64,000 nucleotides of DNA. Origin: Jaminaea rosea. Taxonomy: Eukaryota > Basidiomycota > Exobasidiomycetes > Microstromatales. The position numbers and the translations under genes were made by a program. The stretch is taken from the NCBI RefSeq assembly GCF_003144245.1, contig NW_020289975.1, positions 310,001 to 374,000 on the forward strand, written 5' to 3'. Every line of letters starts with the position of its first letter. The stretch's first letter is position 1. The notes under the pieces are model-generated. The model saw only the letters and a list, made by a program, of their open reading frames with translations. It was not told the origin of the DNA and did not search any database. Positions 30,601 through 39,774 of the stretch are shown piece by piece.

Positions 30601-31713
30601 AAAGAGGCCATCTCGAGGCGGGTAGTCGAAGTGGACGCTCGAGAAGGGCTCACTGGCCAGTCGAGCAAGTGTAGCCTTGCCGTCTTCAGTCTTCTGTAAT
30701 TCAAGCTCCTCCCTGGCAGCGCCCTCAGTGAGAATGTGGGGAAGGATACGGATGTCCGCAAAGTCACAGAGTTCGTAGGGCATCTTGGAGATACAGGCGC
30801 CGCATTTCGGGTAGTTGAGGTATCGTCTGACATGGCACCTTTGCGACTGACGTTCCCAGTTGACGCCGTCTTGGGCGAAGAGCACGGGTGTAAAGGTGGA
30901 GGCTGCACCTGATTTCCTCTTTGACGATGATGTTGCCCTGGCGGCACTTTGCGATCTTGGAACATTGAGGACAGCGCTGGCGTCTGGCATTGATGTGTCC
31001 TCGTCATGATGGCGAGGGACTCTGCGACTCAATGACCGAGCTGTGGCTCGTGGGGAAGCGGGGACACTTCGTGACGAGGGGATCGCTGCAATTGGAGATG
31101 GACCTGGAGCCGGTCTTGAGCTTGGACCCTCCATGAAGTCGTCCTTTATGCTGTCGTACTGCTCTTCATTGTCAGCAGCCGTCTCTGCATAGCTGACAGA
31201 AGGCGGTCTCCTCACGGTCCTGGGTCTTCTTGCATTCAACTCAGCCTCGAGCTGTCGAGCGTATGCCTCATCTGAAGCGTCTTGGCTTTGCAATTCTCCG
31301 CGAGCAGCCTCAATTGGCTCAGTCTCAGTGGCCCCATTGAGGAAGCCGTTTGATTCGAGGGAGAGGCCCTTGTCGGACGACAGCTGCGCGTGACGAGGAG
31401 CGTCAGCGAGAGGCGGCGTCGTCATGGCATCGCTGCCGTCCTCTGGTGAGCGCCGATTGGTAGCCGCAGAAGAAGCAGATGATGCATTCATTGCACCATT
31501 CTCGGAAGATCGATTGGATGAGGGAGATATGCGTTCAATGGGCGGCGCTGCTTTCTCGATGACGATTGAAGGCGATGCTGGGCGTCTGTCAGACGTGCGC
31601 CGGCTCGAGTCGTGCACCGTGGAGCCCTCGCCGCTGGCTGGCATGATGGGCAGTTTGGCGAAGAAGGATTCTAGGGGCTCATGCTTGGGTATTATTGGCA
31701 GTTGGGTCGCCAT
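27658..31713 (-). CDS. JmjC histone lysine demethylase, KDM3/JMJD1-like, 1351 aa
   Basis: Fe(II)/2-oxoglutarate-dependent demethylase; animal KDM3 enzymes remove H3K9me1/2. A disordered N-terminus is followed by a KDM3-type cysteine module at about 293-316 (CHVRRYLNYPKCGAC, then C) and a second one at about 419-444 (CANC, CRVC, CPEC). The JmjC domain spans about 680-880. Iron ligands are visible as H743 and D745 in LHMDVADAVN and H850 in IPAGCAHQVCNL. The adjacent DPIHSQLHYLD and VAVDFVSPENVARCF are diagnostic of the KDM3 branch. The last 450 residues are disordered and basic with a final coiled coil near 1290-1340. It is intronless, with its ATG at 31713. Nuclear location is expected from the Lys/Arg clusters. 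The catalytic site looks intact; the methyl mark is inferred from the family. Confidence 0.92.
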   Translation of the reverse strand: MATQLPIIPKHEPLESFFAKLPIMPASGEGSTVHDSSRRTSDRRPASPSIVIEKAAPPIERISPSSNRSSENGAMNASSASSAATNRRSPEDGSDAMTTPPLADAPRHAQLSSDKGLSLESNGFLNGATETEPIEAARGELQSQDASDEAYARQLEAELNARRPRTVRRPPSVSYAETAADNEEQYDSIKDDFMEGPSSRPAPGPSPIAAIPSSRSVPASPRATARSLSRRVPRHHDEDTSMPDASAVLNVPRSQSAARATSSSKRKSGAASTFTPVLFAQDGVNWERQSQRCHVRRYLNYPKCGACISKMPYELCDFADIRILPHILTEGAAREELELQKTEDGKATLARLASEPFSSVHFDYPPRDGLFPAMDDVSLQRIKATTASALLEHMQAERQHAKKAETLWRRTEAAERFRCANCYTSIFSASYICRVCGKEYCPECADDMQHGHAPESGETQSSQPGGSALSAKLPKLIRCVYGNTHSAAELCPITRLTVEELEDEVARMEEVIAAAAEKGKAAGGTAVAEDDDDGSLWGGDASAPEKSRDYVLDTSLTGPQVDERVGSHILTEFDNDVDEATFRREWAKGDPVVVHNCLDPERMSALGQPSAWGPDNFTTASYQGEPCIVERCDNSRLQQIYVSKFFETLGKNQETKRAAVGGEAGTWKLKDWPPQSGFDHTFPQLYAHFNAALPVPNYTRRDGSMNISALYARNGVSPDLGPKMYTAWPSTEDQAGKGSTRLHMDVADAVNIMYYSATPPDVDPATLHPSHRDGVAAWDIFPAKDANALRQYLIQHRGLSLLDAGDPIHSQLHYLDGTDRQRLWAEHGVRSWRIYQKKGDAVFIPAGCAHQVCNLADCMKVAVDFVSPENVARCFQLTSEFRDVNRGHKAWKEDTLQLKKMLWHAWRACRTMEGHDYEAAAKAIGASAAKIKLDRHQPIRERISSKRAAEETRPSAAKSKKNVKKKKGDAAILSSNVGSFNGGTEDEGLESNEASRSVSPRKSARNPRRSAANNINYAVTGFIDAEEAEDDSYDDNGAGGRRGKASRPQSKKSSRASEVSASRRVRRSTPGAATTFRPAARATSSAAAATSSNKRPRSRSAGSNGTAERDPHQPRSRRRVVVSDEEEDSDLTSAAESWSETELAAHSSRRPPISRSRRHAANKGLYRRRASRGEEHGDDHESAQPPLISRAPLDAKELVDLLASPQDVTSMFTGMVAPPRSPSNLDTASGRRQEAEQRRVRAIAARWTAAQRDAMGALHDLWAGWDVQEEVTALRSSMTEDRAAAAAAEVGGAEDGEGEEYGPKTRREMELEAELLAVRKRAEEREAALEWEIGVASDALRAIEQHRARTR

Positions 31714-31980
31714 CCGAGGATCTGGAGACGACGGATGGGATAGGCTGCAAGCTCAGCGATGGCAATGAAGCCAGGGCTCGTTAGGCGGGCCTCGAGCCAT
31801 TTCCAGGGCGGCGGGGAGCGGCCAGGGCCTTGATTCGCACGGCGAGCCATCCACGTGGCTTTGACAAGGCGACGGGCAGTGGAGCGGGAGACGACAGTGC
31901 GGGCCGCATTGACTTGAGTCGAATCGAGCGTCCAACACCCACTAACCAACGACGAGGAGCCACGTAGCAGCAAGCACATC
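31714..31980. promoter_or_regulatory. Divergent promoter between JmjC and golgin genes
   Basis: Only 267 bp separate the two start codons, so both genes must initiate from overlapping control regions. No specific motif is assigned. Confidence 0.5.
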
Positions 31981-33815
31981 ATGGCAAGCTCAGAGGGCCT
32001 TTCAGTGGAGCAGGCCCTCTCGCAGCCAGTTGAGGAGATGCTGCCTGGCGAGACTCCGGGAGCCTCGTCATCACCAGTCAATGGCCATGCGGCCGCAACT
32101 ACTCCAACATCACAGGAGGACGCGAGCAACGAAGCAGAAGCAAGCACATTGAGCAGAGAATCATTGATGGACGAGCTCACCAGGGCAAGGGAAGAGCGGG
32201 ATGGCTTTGAAAGTCAGTACAAGGGGTTGTTGGGCAAGCTCACTCAGATGAGGAGCACGCTGGGCGACCGCTTGCGGCAGGATGCTGTGAGTTGGAGCGA
32301 CGGCAGCCAAGGCGGCCAAAGAGAGATGCTTGTAGTCTGACCATTGCCCTTCACAGGAAGAGCTGGACCGTCGAGAATCGCAGATCGACACCCTTCAGAC
32401 ACAGATTGATTCCCTCACTTCGGCCGTATCCACTCTCAAGACAGAGCTCGTCTCATCTCACAGCGACAATGAGCGCGTGACCCGCGAGCTGGACAGCTTG
32501 CGCACCTCTTCGGCCGCAGCACTCGAAGCGGCAACAAGGCAGGCCGCCGATGAAGCAGCAGCCGCGGCTGCAGCAGCGCGTACGAGCTCAGAGTCCGACC
32601 AGGGGGCGAGGGAAGCTCAGCTGCACTCGCTGACGCAGAGTGTTGAAGCGCTCAAGGCTCAGCTGGGGACGTGGCAGACTTCCTACCACGATGAGAAGTC
32701 ACGCAGAGAGGAGTCCGAGGCCAATCTTGAGCGGCTACAGATGGACCATCAATCCCTTTCCTCTTCTCTCGCCCAGACTCAAGCCTCGCTGCAGCGCGAG
32801 CAATCCACATCCCGCAACTTGCAGCTCGTCCTCGAGGACTTGCAAGCAGATCAAGAAGCAGAACTGCAGCGCAGCCTCGGAGATTATCAAAGGAAATATG
32901 AAGCGACGGCTATGGAGTTGGAGGAGCTGAAGGTCAAGGCAAAGAGTTGGGAGAAGCGATGTAATGAGGGGAGGGACAGCACTGAGAAGGCCGGAGTGTT
33001 GGAGAAAGAGGTGCGGGAAAAGAATCTGTTGATTGGAAAATTGCGACACGAGGGTGAGTGTAACAAGACTGCGTAGGTAACCCGGCCACAGACAGCTGAC
33101 TCTTGACCCCAATCTCTCGCGTTACAAAGCCGTCATCCTCAATGAGCATCTGACAGAAGCCCTTCGTAGGCTGAACCGCGAGTCGACAGACACCAATGTA
33201 GACCGACGTCTTGTCACGAACGTCCTGCTCCAGTTTCTCACCACTCCAAGGCAAGACGCCAAACGCTTCGAGATGCTCAATCTCCTTTCGACAATTTTGC
33301 AGTGGACGGACGAAGAGAAGGAGACCGCTGGCGTCGTTCGAGCAGGACAAGCATCTGGGTCTGGGTCTTCATCTGTGGATGGAGCAGGCAGGAGCCGATT
33401 CGGCCTCAGGGGGAGCGCGAGAATCGCATCCGGCTCAGCCGGACCGTCATCTAGCGCGGCAGTGGGGCAAGAGGAATCCTTCTCCAACCTCTTCGTCGAG
33501 TTCTTGCTTTCTGAAGCCGATAAAGCCAAGCAACAGCAACAGCAAGGTCAGCAGTCCGTTCCGCAGTCACCTTCAGCGAGGAGAGCTAGCGGTAGCGGCC
33601 CGACGTCGCCGCCGTCAAGAGAAGGCGCAGCGCCGCACACCGCCCCGCCGACCAAGACGTCATTTGACTCTGGATCCTTTGGCTCCTCGAGACGGAAGGA
33701 GAGTATCAGTAGCGCGGCTGGAGTGGGAAGGAGCCCAACGAAGGAGTTCAAGCGGATGAATCTCGGGCCGGGGAGTATAAGGGAAGAAGGGACGAATGGG
33801 GAGAAGGGGAGATGA
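31981..33815 (+). CDS. Golgin with GRIP-related Arf-binding (GRAB) domain, Rud3/GMAP-210-like, 562 aa
   Basis: Coiled-coil tether of the cis-Golgi; yeast Rud3 is recruited by Arf1 through its GRAB domain. The exons are 31981-32286, 32357-33053 and 33130-33815, with 70- and 76-nt introns of GTGAGT type. Residues 1-65 are disordered. A nearly continuous coiled coil runs from about 66 to 333. The GRAB-like block follows at about 334-400 and includes NEHLTEALRRLNRESTDTN, VDRRLVTNVLLQFLTTPR and FEMLNLLSTILQWTDEEKE. A Ser/Gly-rich tail ends the protein. The second junction (KLRHE-AVILNEHL) restores a heptad-compatible helix into the domain. The coiled coil is shorter than in animal GMAP-210. A GRIP-type golgin is the alternative, but the LLQFLTTPR/ILQWTDEEK pattern favours GRAB. 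Confidence 0.85.
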
Positions 33816-34004
33816 TGGGACGGTGTGTCCCTACATGAGCTTCAAGAGTGAAGCCCAATTGTCAATGTACTAGTATCCAACATCAGCCAACCTTTCCTCG
33901 CTCGGCAACACGCAGCCTCGGCCTGTTCCCCATTCGACCTCGTCATGAGAGGTCATGGATGGTGCTGCATTGCTCATGCCTCACAGAATGAGCCAGCTTT
34001 ACGC

Positions 34005-34434
34005 CTAGAATCCCCTGCCTCGTCCCCTCATTCCCCCTCTCCCTCTTCCCCTGCCCCTACCCCGTCCTTGCTGCTCCTTCGGCTTCCTCTTGCCCTTGAC
34101 CTTGGGCGCATCATCCACCAGCAGCATATCCAGCGGCAAGCTGTCAGGCAGGATCCAGTAGCGCGTGTTGTTGCCGCGGATAGAGAGCGTGTCGAGGGAG
34201 ATGGGCTCATCGTGCCTGCCGCGCATGGTCATCTTGACCGTCTTCAAGTGTGTATTCATCTGAGGGTCCACACCTGTCACCGTGCCGTGGACGATGGTTC
34301 CGTTCTTGAGCTCGATGGTCACGGACTCGTTGTTGAGCTTCATGAGGAAGCTGCGTGCGAGTGGCGGAAGGCATGTTAGCGGTTGCCATGATCCGATGGC
34401 CAGTCATTCGTACGACTCACCGAACAAGCTTCAT
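34005..34434 (-). CDS. SMD1: Small nuclear ribonucleoprotein SmD1, 119 aa
   Basis: Core Sm-ring protein of spliceosomal U1, U2, U4 and U5 snRNPs. Exon 1 (34421-34434) encodes MKLVR with the codon split by a 70-nt intron (donor GTGAGT, acceptor GCAG at 34351-34352). Exon 2 (34005-34350) supplies [20 protein letters not shown], the Sm2 motif [18 protein letters not shown] and the Arg-Gly tail [10 protein letters not shown] that is the methylation target in this family. The length and both Sm motifs match SmD1 fully. The tiny first exon makes the gene easy to mis-start: the internal ATG at 34343 lies inside the Sm1 motif and would lose the invariant MKLVRF. Confidence 0.97.
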
Positions 34435-34892
34435 TCTGGGCGATGCTGAGTCTCAGCTGATGGTGACGTACGAGTCTGTATGCCCCTCTCTTCCCGCCGT
34501 GATACAGCTAGACGGCCCCCTGAAGAAGTACGACCGTTAACGATCCGGTCTCTGACAGCTTGAACAAGGAGTCACCTATCTGCTAGCTGCCCTTGACTGT
34601 GTGCGATGATGATGCTGCAAGTAGCGATGGATGGCAATCGGAAGGAGAGACGACGTCGCATCGCATCGACCTCGAGCTCCATCCGCTCAACTCGGTGGGC
34701 CAACCACGTGATTTCGCGGAACGCAACACGGGAGCGGGCGTCGACGTCGCAACAACAGAGGCGGACGGGCGGCAAGCAACTCGACGCAACCAACACTTTT
34801 GCCCGATCCTTACTCGCCATCATCATCAACATCAAGGAGCATATAGCCATCACTCCGGCTCCATCACATCGTATCAAATCGCACCGCTCAGC
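34435..34892. promoter_or_regulatory. Divergent promoter between SMD1 and the FDETL-repeat protein gene
   Basis: This 458-bp region separates the starts. The frame of the plus-strand gene is open through most of it (from 34593) but contains no ATG before 34893, so it is treated as leader or promoter. Confidence 0.55.
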
Positions 34893-37800
34893 ATGGCGGC
34901 ATCAGCAGCCGCCGTAGCTCCGTCTCGTAATGGAGGCGGCTTTCGTCCTGCTTCGAGCCGCCAGCCGTTTAGACCCACCACTCGTCAGGTGCCGCCAAGG
35001 AAGGCGACGCAGTCTAAGGCGCAGCAGGAGGAGAAGCTGCCAGAGCCGCTTGACGACTCGGAAGAGAGCGAAGATGATGCAGCGGAAGATGACGCCGAGA
35101 ACCAGCCACCACCGCGGATGCTCGATGCCATCAAGGAGGCCACTGCCTCTCCCAGCCCATCACCGAAGAAGGCGGCCCCCTCGCCCTCTCGATCGCCGAT
35201 GCCTCTCCCTTCTTCCTCCTCACCTTTCAGGATGATCCTTGGCGCACGAAATGCCTCTCCAGCGTCATCACCATTCAGGCAGGACTCCTCAAGCCGACCG
35301 TCGTCCAGCGCCGGTACAGCCTTCTCAGACATGGAGACGGACGTCGAGGCAGAGGATGCCTCGATCGTCGCCGACCAGAATAAGGCATTCTCGCCATCCT
35401 CTCACACCGAAAGCGAGGATGAAGATGACTCAGAAGACAGTGCTCTCAACTGCAACCGTACATTGCGGTCCTCATCTCGCCAAGCGCATCTCGTCGTCTC
35501 ATCCTCATCATCCTCATCACCGCCTCGCGTCTTCTTCGGCACTCCTTCATCGAGCGAAAAGGAGCAGCGCAGGCGATATTCGACGCGCATCAGGGAGAGA
35601 CGTCTATTGAGGAGAGACAGCCTGGAGCTTGCGAGACGGAAGACTCTCACACTCGAGGAGGTTGAGGAGGCTGCGCGAGCTGTTAGGCAGGAGAGGAAAG
35701 CGAAGGAGGACACGGAGAAGGCAGACGAAGGAGAGGACGATAGCGTGGCGCAGAAGCCGGATGAGATGGATGCCAGTCGATCGGAGGAGACCCAAGGGTC
35801 CAGGGCAGTCGCGGAAGAGGAACCAGGCCAGCAGCCGTCTACATTGAGAAGTGATGCTCCAGAGGACGAAAAGGAAGCAGCTACCAGCCCGACCTACGGC
35901 GACGGGGAGCCGTATACCGCTCAAGCAGCCAGTCACGAGGCCAGCGCACAAGAAGCTTCAATAAGTGGGCTTTCAGAACCACAAGAAGGCAATGAACCGG
36001 AGCAACGAGAGCCAACAGCGGTTCAAGCTGCATCTATGCCGCAGAGGACAGAGCTTGAAGTCGAGGATGCCGCATTACCTCCTCCCTTCGATGAGACGCT
36101 GGCATTCGATGCGGTTGAAGCTCGAGCGACACAGTCAGAGATGGCAACTATTGCTCCTCAGTCTACCACTCCCGTCTTCGACGAGACTCTGGTCCTCAGC
36201 ACCATCGAGGGCGGTGGCGCATTAAGAGCGGATGAAGATGAGTCGCCAATCATGCAATCCGTACTCGACGATTTCGCGGCTCCTGACGCGGCCCAAAATG
36301 CGGTTCAATGGGCGTCTGAGGCTGCCTCGACCTCTCAGACAGGCTTCGACGAGACTTTGGCACTCGACACGATGGAGCGTTCCGCGGTGCAAGAGCAAGT
36401 AGCGTCCACCCCGCAGTCGTCAGAAGTCGCAGATGAGCTCGTCGAAGTCCCCACTAGCTCGATCAATCGCAGCAGTCGCATCGCTCCGGCCCTCTGCTCC
36501 TTCGACGAGACACTCGCTCTGGACAGGCTTGAGGAAGCCGCTGCAGATTTGACAGCCGCCGCATACGACGCGAATTTCGAATCCGGCACCATCGTCCGCA
36601 CCATCTCGCTGCCTTGCAAGGCCTTCTTCGATGAGACTCTCGCGCTCGAGACTCTGGAGGAGTCACAGCCGGAGGAGATCGAGGGATTGGGCGCTGAAGT
36701 CCCTCCCTCAGAAGCGGAGCAGGGGGCATCGCATCTCAGTGAGAGTGGGTCAGACGGTACTCAGCAAGAAGCAGCGGCAGAGGTGTCAGCAGAGGAGGCA
36801 GCCGCAGAAGGAGCTCAGCCAAAGGCCGAGGTTACCTCAAAGCCAGCTTCGGAGTCGACAACACCAGCTGCAGAGCCGCCCGCCAATGTCGGCACCACTT
36901 CCGCCTCGTCCTCCTTCTTGATGGACTCTCCGGGAGTGGGTCTAGCACGACTCGGACGCGAGGGTACGCCTTCAAGGTCAGTGCTGTCCGATATCCGCCA
37001 ACAAGCTACAGGCTCCGCCATGCGTCGCCTCTTTCCTCACATCCCGGACAACTACCACGAGATCCTGGGCAAATCCACCCCCTCTTCGACACCGCGCTCG
37101 CCTGCCGTGACTCCGCTCGGGGAAAAGGACACGAATGCTAGCTGGAACAAAAGGGCGGTCAGGCTCACCCCAACTCCGTCCAAGCAAGCGCCGACCTCTC
37201 AAGAGCAAAACACCCGTCCGAAGACCCCGTCCAACACGTCACCGACGGACGAGGAGGAGCTTGTTCGCCACTTCTCGCCAGAAATGGACCGCCTGCGAGC
37301 TGCTCGAGACGCTATCCTCGCGGCTGCGGGACCTTCGCCGGACAAGTCACCGAAGAAGGCTATGCGCGTCGTCATCCCTAGCCCGATGAAGAAGGGCGGC
37401 GAGGCCGAGTCTGGAGCGGTTGACGAGAACAAGTCGCCAGTCAAGTCGCCTATGGGCACGTTTGGGCGAATCGACAACCTCTGGCAGTCTTTCAAGCAGT
37501 CCGGAGCAGATGGTGTCGACGATCATGCAATGCCCCTCCCTTCATCGCCAATCAAGGCGCCAACATCACCTACGAAAGCCAAGGTGATCAGCCAAGAGCT
37601 GACAAAGGGGCCTCTGCCAACCAGCAAGGAGCTGCCGCAGCCATCAACAAGCACCAAGCCTGCAGTATCGGCAACAACTCGCCTGCCTAAAGCGGCTCCG
37701 ACCGCCTCGACGAGCCGGCTGGTCAAGCCAAAGCCGGTCACCTCCGGCATCCGTCCTCCCTCAAGTGTGGCGCCGAAGCCTCAAGCTGTCGTTGCGACAC

Positions 37801-39590
37801 CGTCGACGTCGTCCTCAGCAGCCTCTGTACGCAAGCCACTCTCCACCAGACTGCCAACACAGAGCTCCGCCCGCCCTGCGTCTGCCGACTCGGCCTCCTC
37901 TTCTTCGAGCGTCCCTGCGACAAGAGAAGCCTCAATATCCAAGCTAAAGGACCCACGTCGTCCCCCTACTAAGCCCGATGGCACTACCAGCGTCCGCCGT
38001 GCACCTATCAGTGCGCTCCGCAAGCTGCAGCCGACGAGCGATGGCAATCCGTTCGCGTCCAAGGTCTCGGGAGGGCCCTCTGATGGCATCGACTGGCTTG
38101 CTTCGTCCGGCTACGCGAAAGCAGTCTCCAACAGCGACAATTCGGCGTCAGGAAAGGCCTCGCCAGAGAAGGTACCAGCAGTCGTAGCTTCCCCGAGAAA
38201 GCCTAGTCCAACAGAAGGCAGCTCGACGCACCTGCTCTCGTCGACGAGTCCATCACGACTCAGGATCAATCTCTCCCCCATCAAGCTGGCACGATCCGGT
38301 GGGCAAGGCGGTGCGGCACGAGCGAGACGAGTGCCCGTTGGATCCAGAGAAGCGACGCATGCTCCTGAACGGGTGGCGGCCAGTTCAGCAAGCGCGCCTG
38401 CCTCTGCTTCGATCAACAGTGGTACTGCGTCGATGAGATCGTCTAAGTCAAGCACGGGCTCGTCTGGCGCTCCTCCTACTCAGTGCGCGCCTCCAATCAG
38501 ACCTGCTCCTCACGTCAATCTCCATGCGACCACGCCCATTCTGCAGCGGTCGGCTAATTCGTCGAGGAAAGCGGGGCTGAGTGCCAGCGCGGCTGGAACC
38601 AGCAGCAGTAGCTCGTCGCCAGAGAAGCCGACCTCGAGTAGTGCAAGTCAGCGTCTGGGCACTAGCAGCAGCAAGTCGTCGCTACGAGGGAATCGAGATG
38701 AGGGTCCAGCCGACAGCGAAGCAGCAGCGGATCCGTTCGCCCCCTCATCCTCATCCGAGCGTGCAGGAGAGACGTCCAAATCCACCAAGCAGCGCGCGCC
38801 CTCCTACTCTTCGGGAACCGCGAAGTCGAGCTCCTCATCCACGAGTAGCAACCCCTTCAACGGCCCCAGGGCTAGCCGCACGAAACCAGCCGACTCCGTC
38901 CCCTCGGTCCCCATCTCCTCTGCCGCTCTGGACGCCCTCACGACCCGCAACTCGCGCAAGAACGAGGCCTACTACGCCAAGCTGGACGTAGTCGTTGTGC
39001 GCATCGACGGTCCGCGCCCTCCTTCTCCCTCGAGCAAGATCCGCAAGTCCTCCGCTGGGGGCACACGCAGGCTGGGCAAAGAGCAGGCCGCTCGAGCTAG
39101 GGCGGACAGAGCGAAGAAGCGTGCTGCTGGGGATGAGTCGTGCGATATGTCTGGCGAAGGGGACAGCCTTGCAACAATGTCCGCCGCCAAGGCTCTTGAA
39201 CTTGGTCAACACCGCTTGGGCGCCGGGGAGCAGGATGTCTATTGCACCCCTCCCAAGGTGCGGGCGGGTGCCAAGGGAGTCAAGTGGCATAAAGCCCTCT
39301 ATGCTGGTCCGAGCGAGGCGCCTCGTGAGCAGATCGCCCACGACGATACGCCTGACTGCGGTGGTGCTCCACAGGCGAGGCGAGGTGCACATCGTATGCG
39401 TGGGGCTGGCCCATCGAGACTGGTAGCGAGAGAGTACGGCCTGGATAGACACGGCAATGTGAGAGGGGCAATGGAAGCTCCGCCTAGCCCTAGATGGACG
39501 AGGGTGAAGGTGACGGTGAGGAAGATCATCTATGAGGATGATGATGAGGAGAGTGAGGAGGAGGAGGAGGAGGGAGAGGAGTGGGAGTGA
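34893..39590 (+). CDS. Large disordered protein with five FDETL repeats, 1565 aa
   Basis: No family recognised. The first in-frame ATG is 34893 (MAASAAAVAPSRNG). The protein is mostly disordered, rich in Ser, Pro, Ala and Glu, with many SP/TP sites suited to cyclin-dependent or MAP kinases. Between about residues 398 and 590 a short motif recurs five times (FDETLAFD, FDETLVLS, FDETLALD, FDETLALD, FFDETLALE), with 30 to 56 residues between copies and usually a Glu three or four residues later. A likely folded or conserved segment, RRLFPHIPDNYHEILGKS, lies near 710-727. Others lie in the C-terminal 200 residues (YYAKLDVVVVRIDGP, YCTPPKVRAGAKGVKWHKAL). The protein ends in an acidic run (EEEEEEGEEWE). 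Basic clusters suggest a nuclear location. A mitotic or scaffolding role is only a guess from composition. Confidence 0.75.
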   Translation: MAASAAAVAPSRNGGGFRPASSRQPFRPTTRQVPPRKATQSKAQQEEKLPEPLDDSEESEDDAAEDDAENQPPPRMLDAIKEATASPSPSPKKAAPSPSRSPMPLPSSSSPFRMILGARNASPASSPFRQDSSSRPSSSAGTAFSDMETDVEAEDASIVADQNKAFSPSSHTESEDEDDSEDSALNCNRTLRSSSRQAHLVVSSSSSSSPPRVFFGTPSSSEKEQRRRYSTRIRERRLLRRDSLELARRKTLTLEEVEEAARAVRQERKAKEDTEKADEGEDDSVAQKPDEMDASRSEETQGSRAVAEEEPGQQPSTLRSDAPEDEKEAATSPTYGDGEPYTAQAASHEASAQEASISGLSEPQEGNEPEQREPTAVQAASMPQRTELEVEDAALPPPFDETLAFDAVEARATQSEMATIAPQSTTPVFDETLVLSTIEGGGALRADEDESPIMQSVLDDFAAPDAAQNAVQWASEAASTSQTGFDETLALDTMERSAVQEQVASTPQSSEVADELVEVPTSSINRSSRIAPALCSFDETLALDRLEEAAADLTAAAYDANFESGTIVRTISLPCKAFFDETLALETLEESQPEEIEGLGAEVPPSEAEQGASHLSESGSDGTQQEAAAEVSAEEAAAEGAQPKAEVTSKPASESTTPAAEPPANVGTTSASSSFLMDSPGVGLARLGREGTPSRSVLSDIRQQATGSAMRRLFPHIPDNYHEILGKSTPSSTPRSPAVTPLGEKDTNASWNKRAVRLTPTPSKQAPTSQEQNTRPKTPSNTSPTDEEELVRHFSPEMDRLRAARDAILAAAGPSPDKSPKKAMRVVIPSPMKKGGEAESGAVDENKSPVKSPMGTFGRIDNLWQSFKQSGADGVDDHAMPLPSSPIKAPTSPTKAKVISQELTKGPLPTSKELPQPSTSTKPAVSATTRLPKAAPTASTSRLVKPKPVTSGIRPPSSVAPKPQAVVATPSTSSSAASVRKPLSTRLPTQSSARPASADSASSSSSVPATREASISKLKDPRRPPTKPDGTTSVRRAPISALRKLQPTSDGNPFASKVSGGPSDGIDWLASSGYAKAVSNSDNSASGKASPEKVPAVVASPRKPSPTEGSSTHLLSSTSPSRLRINLSPIKLARSGGQGGAARARRVPVGSREATHAPERVAASSASAPASASINSGTASMRSSKSSTGSSGAPPTQCAPPIRPAPHVNLHATTPILQRSANSSRKAGLSASAAGTSSSSSSPEKPTSSSASQRLGTSSSKSSLRGNRDEGPADSEAAADPFAPSSSSERAGETSKSTKQRAPSYSSGTAKSSSSSTSSNPFNGPRASRTKPADSVPSVPISSAALDALTTRNSRKNEAYYAKLDVVVVRIDGPRPPSPSSKIRKSSAGGTRRLGKEQAARARADRAKKRAAGDESCDMSGEGDSLATMSAAKALELGQHRLGAGEQDVYCTPPKVRAGAKGVKWHKALYAGPSEAPREQIAHDDTPDCGGAPQARRGAHRMRGAGPSRLVAREYGLDRHGNVRGAMEAPPSPRWTRVKVTVRKIIYEDDDEESEEEEEEGEEWE
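36087..36650 (+). repeat. Five FDETL motif copies within the 1565-aa protein
   Basis: Copies begin at 36087, 36177, 36345, 36501 and 36627. The consensus is F-D-E-T-L-[AV]-[FL]-[DSE]-x-[IVLM]-E. The DNA codons differ among copies, so the conservation is at protein level rather than recent DNA duplication. Confidence 0.85.
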
Positions 39591-39774
39591 AAGGTTGGGT
39601 CGATCTTGTTGTATCATAGGCGACGCGCGCTCGATGGATGCGCTGCTCTCATCTACCCATGCAATGTTGGACAGCTACAGCGATAACACGATGGCAGAGC
39701 AGTCGTCAAGATCGTATAAGAAGAGCCTCAGCTCCTGCCATTAGCTTCAGCTTCTATTTATCCTTGCCTCTCCT

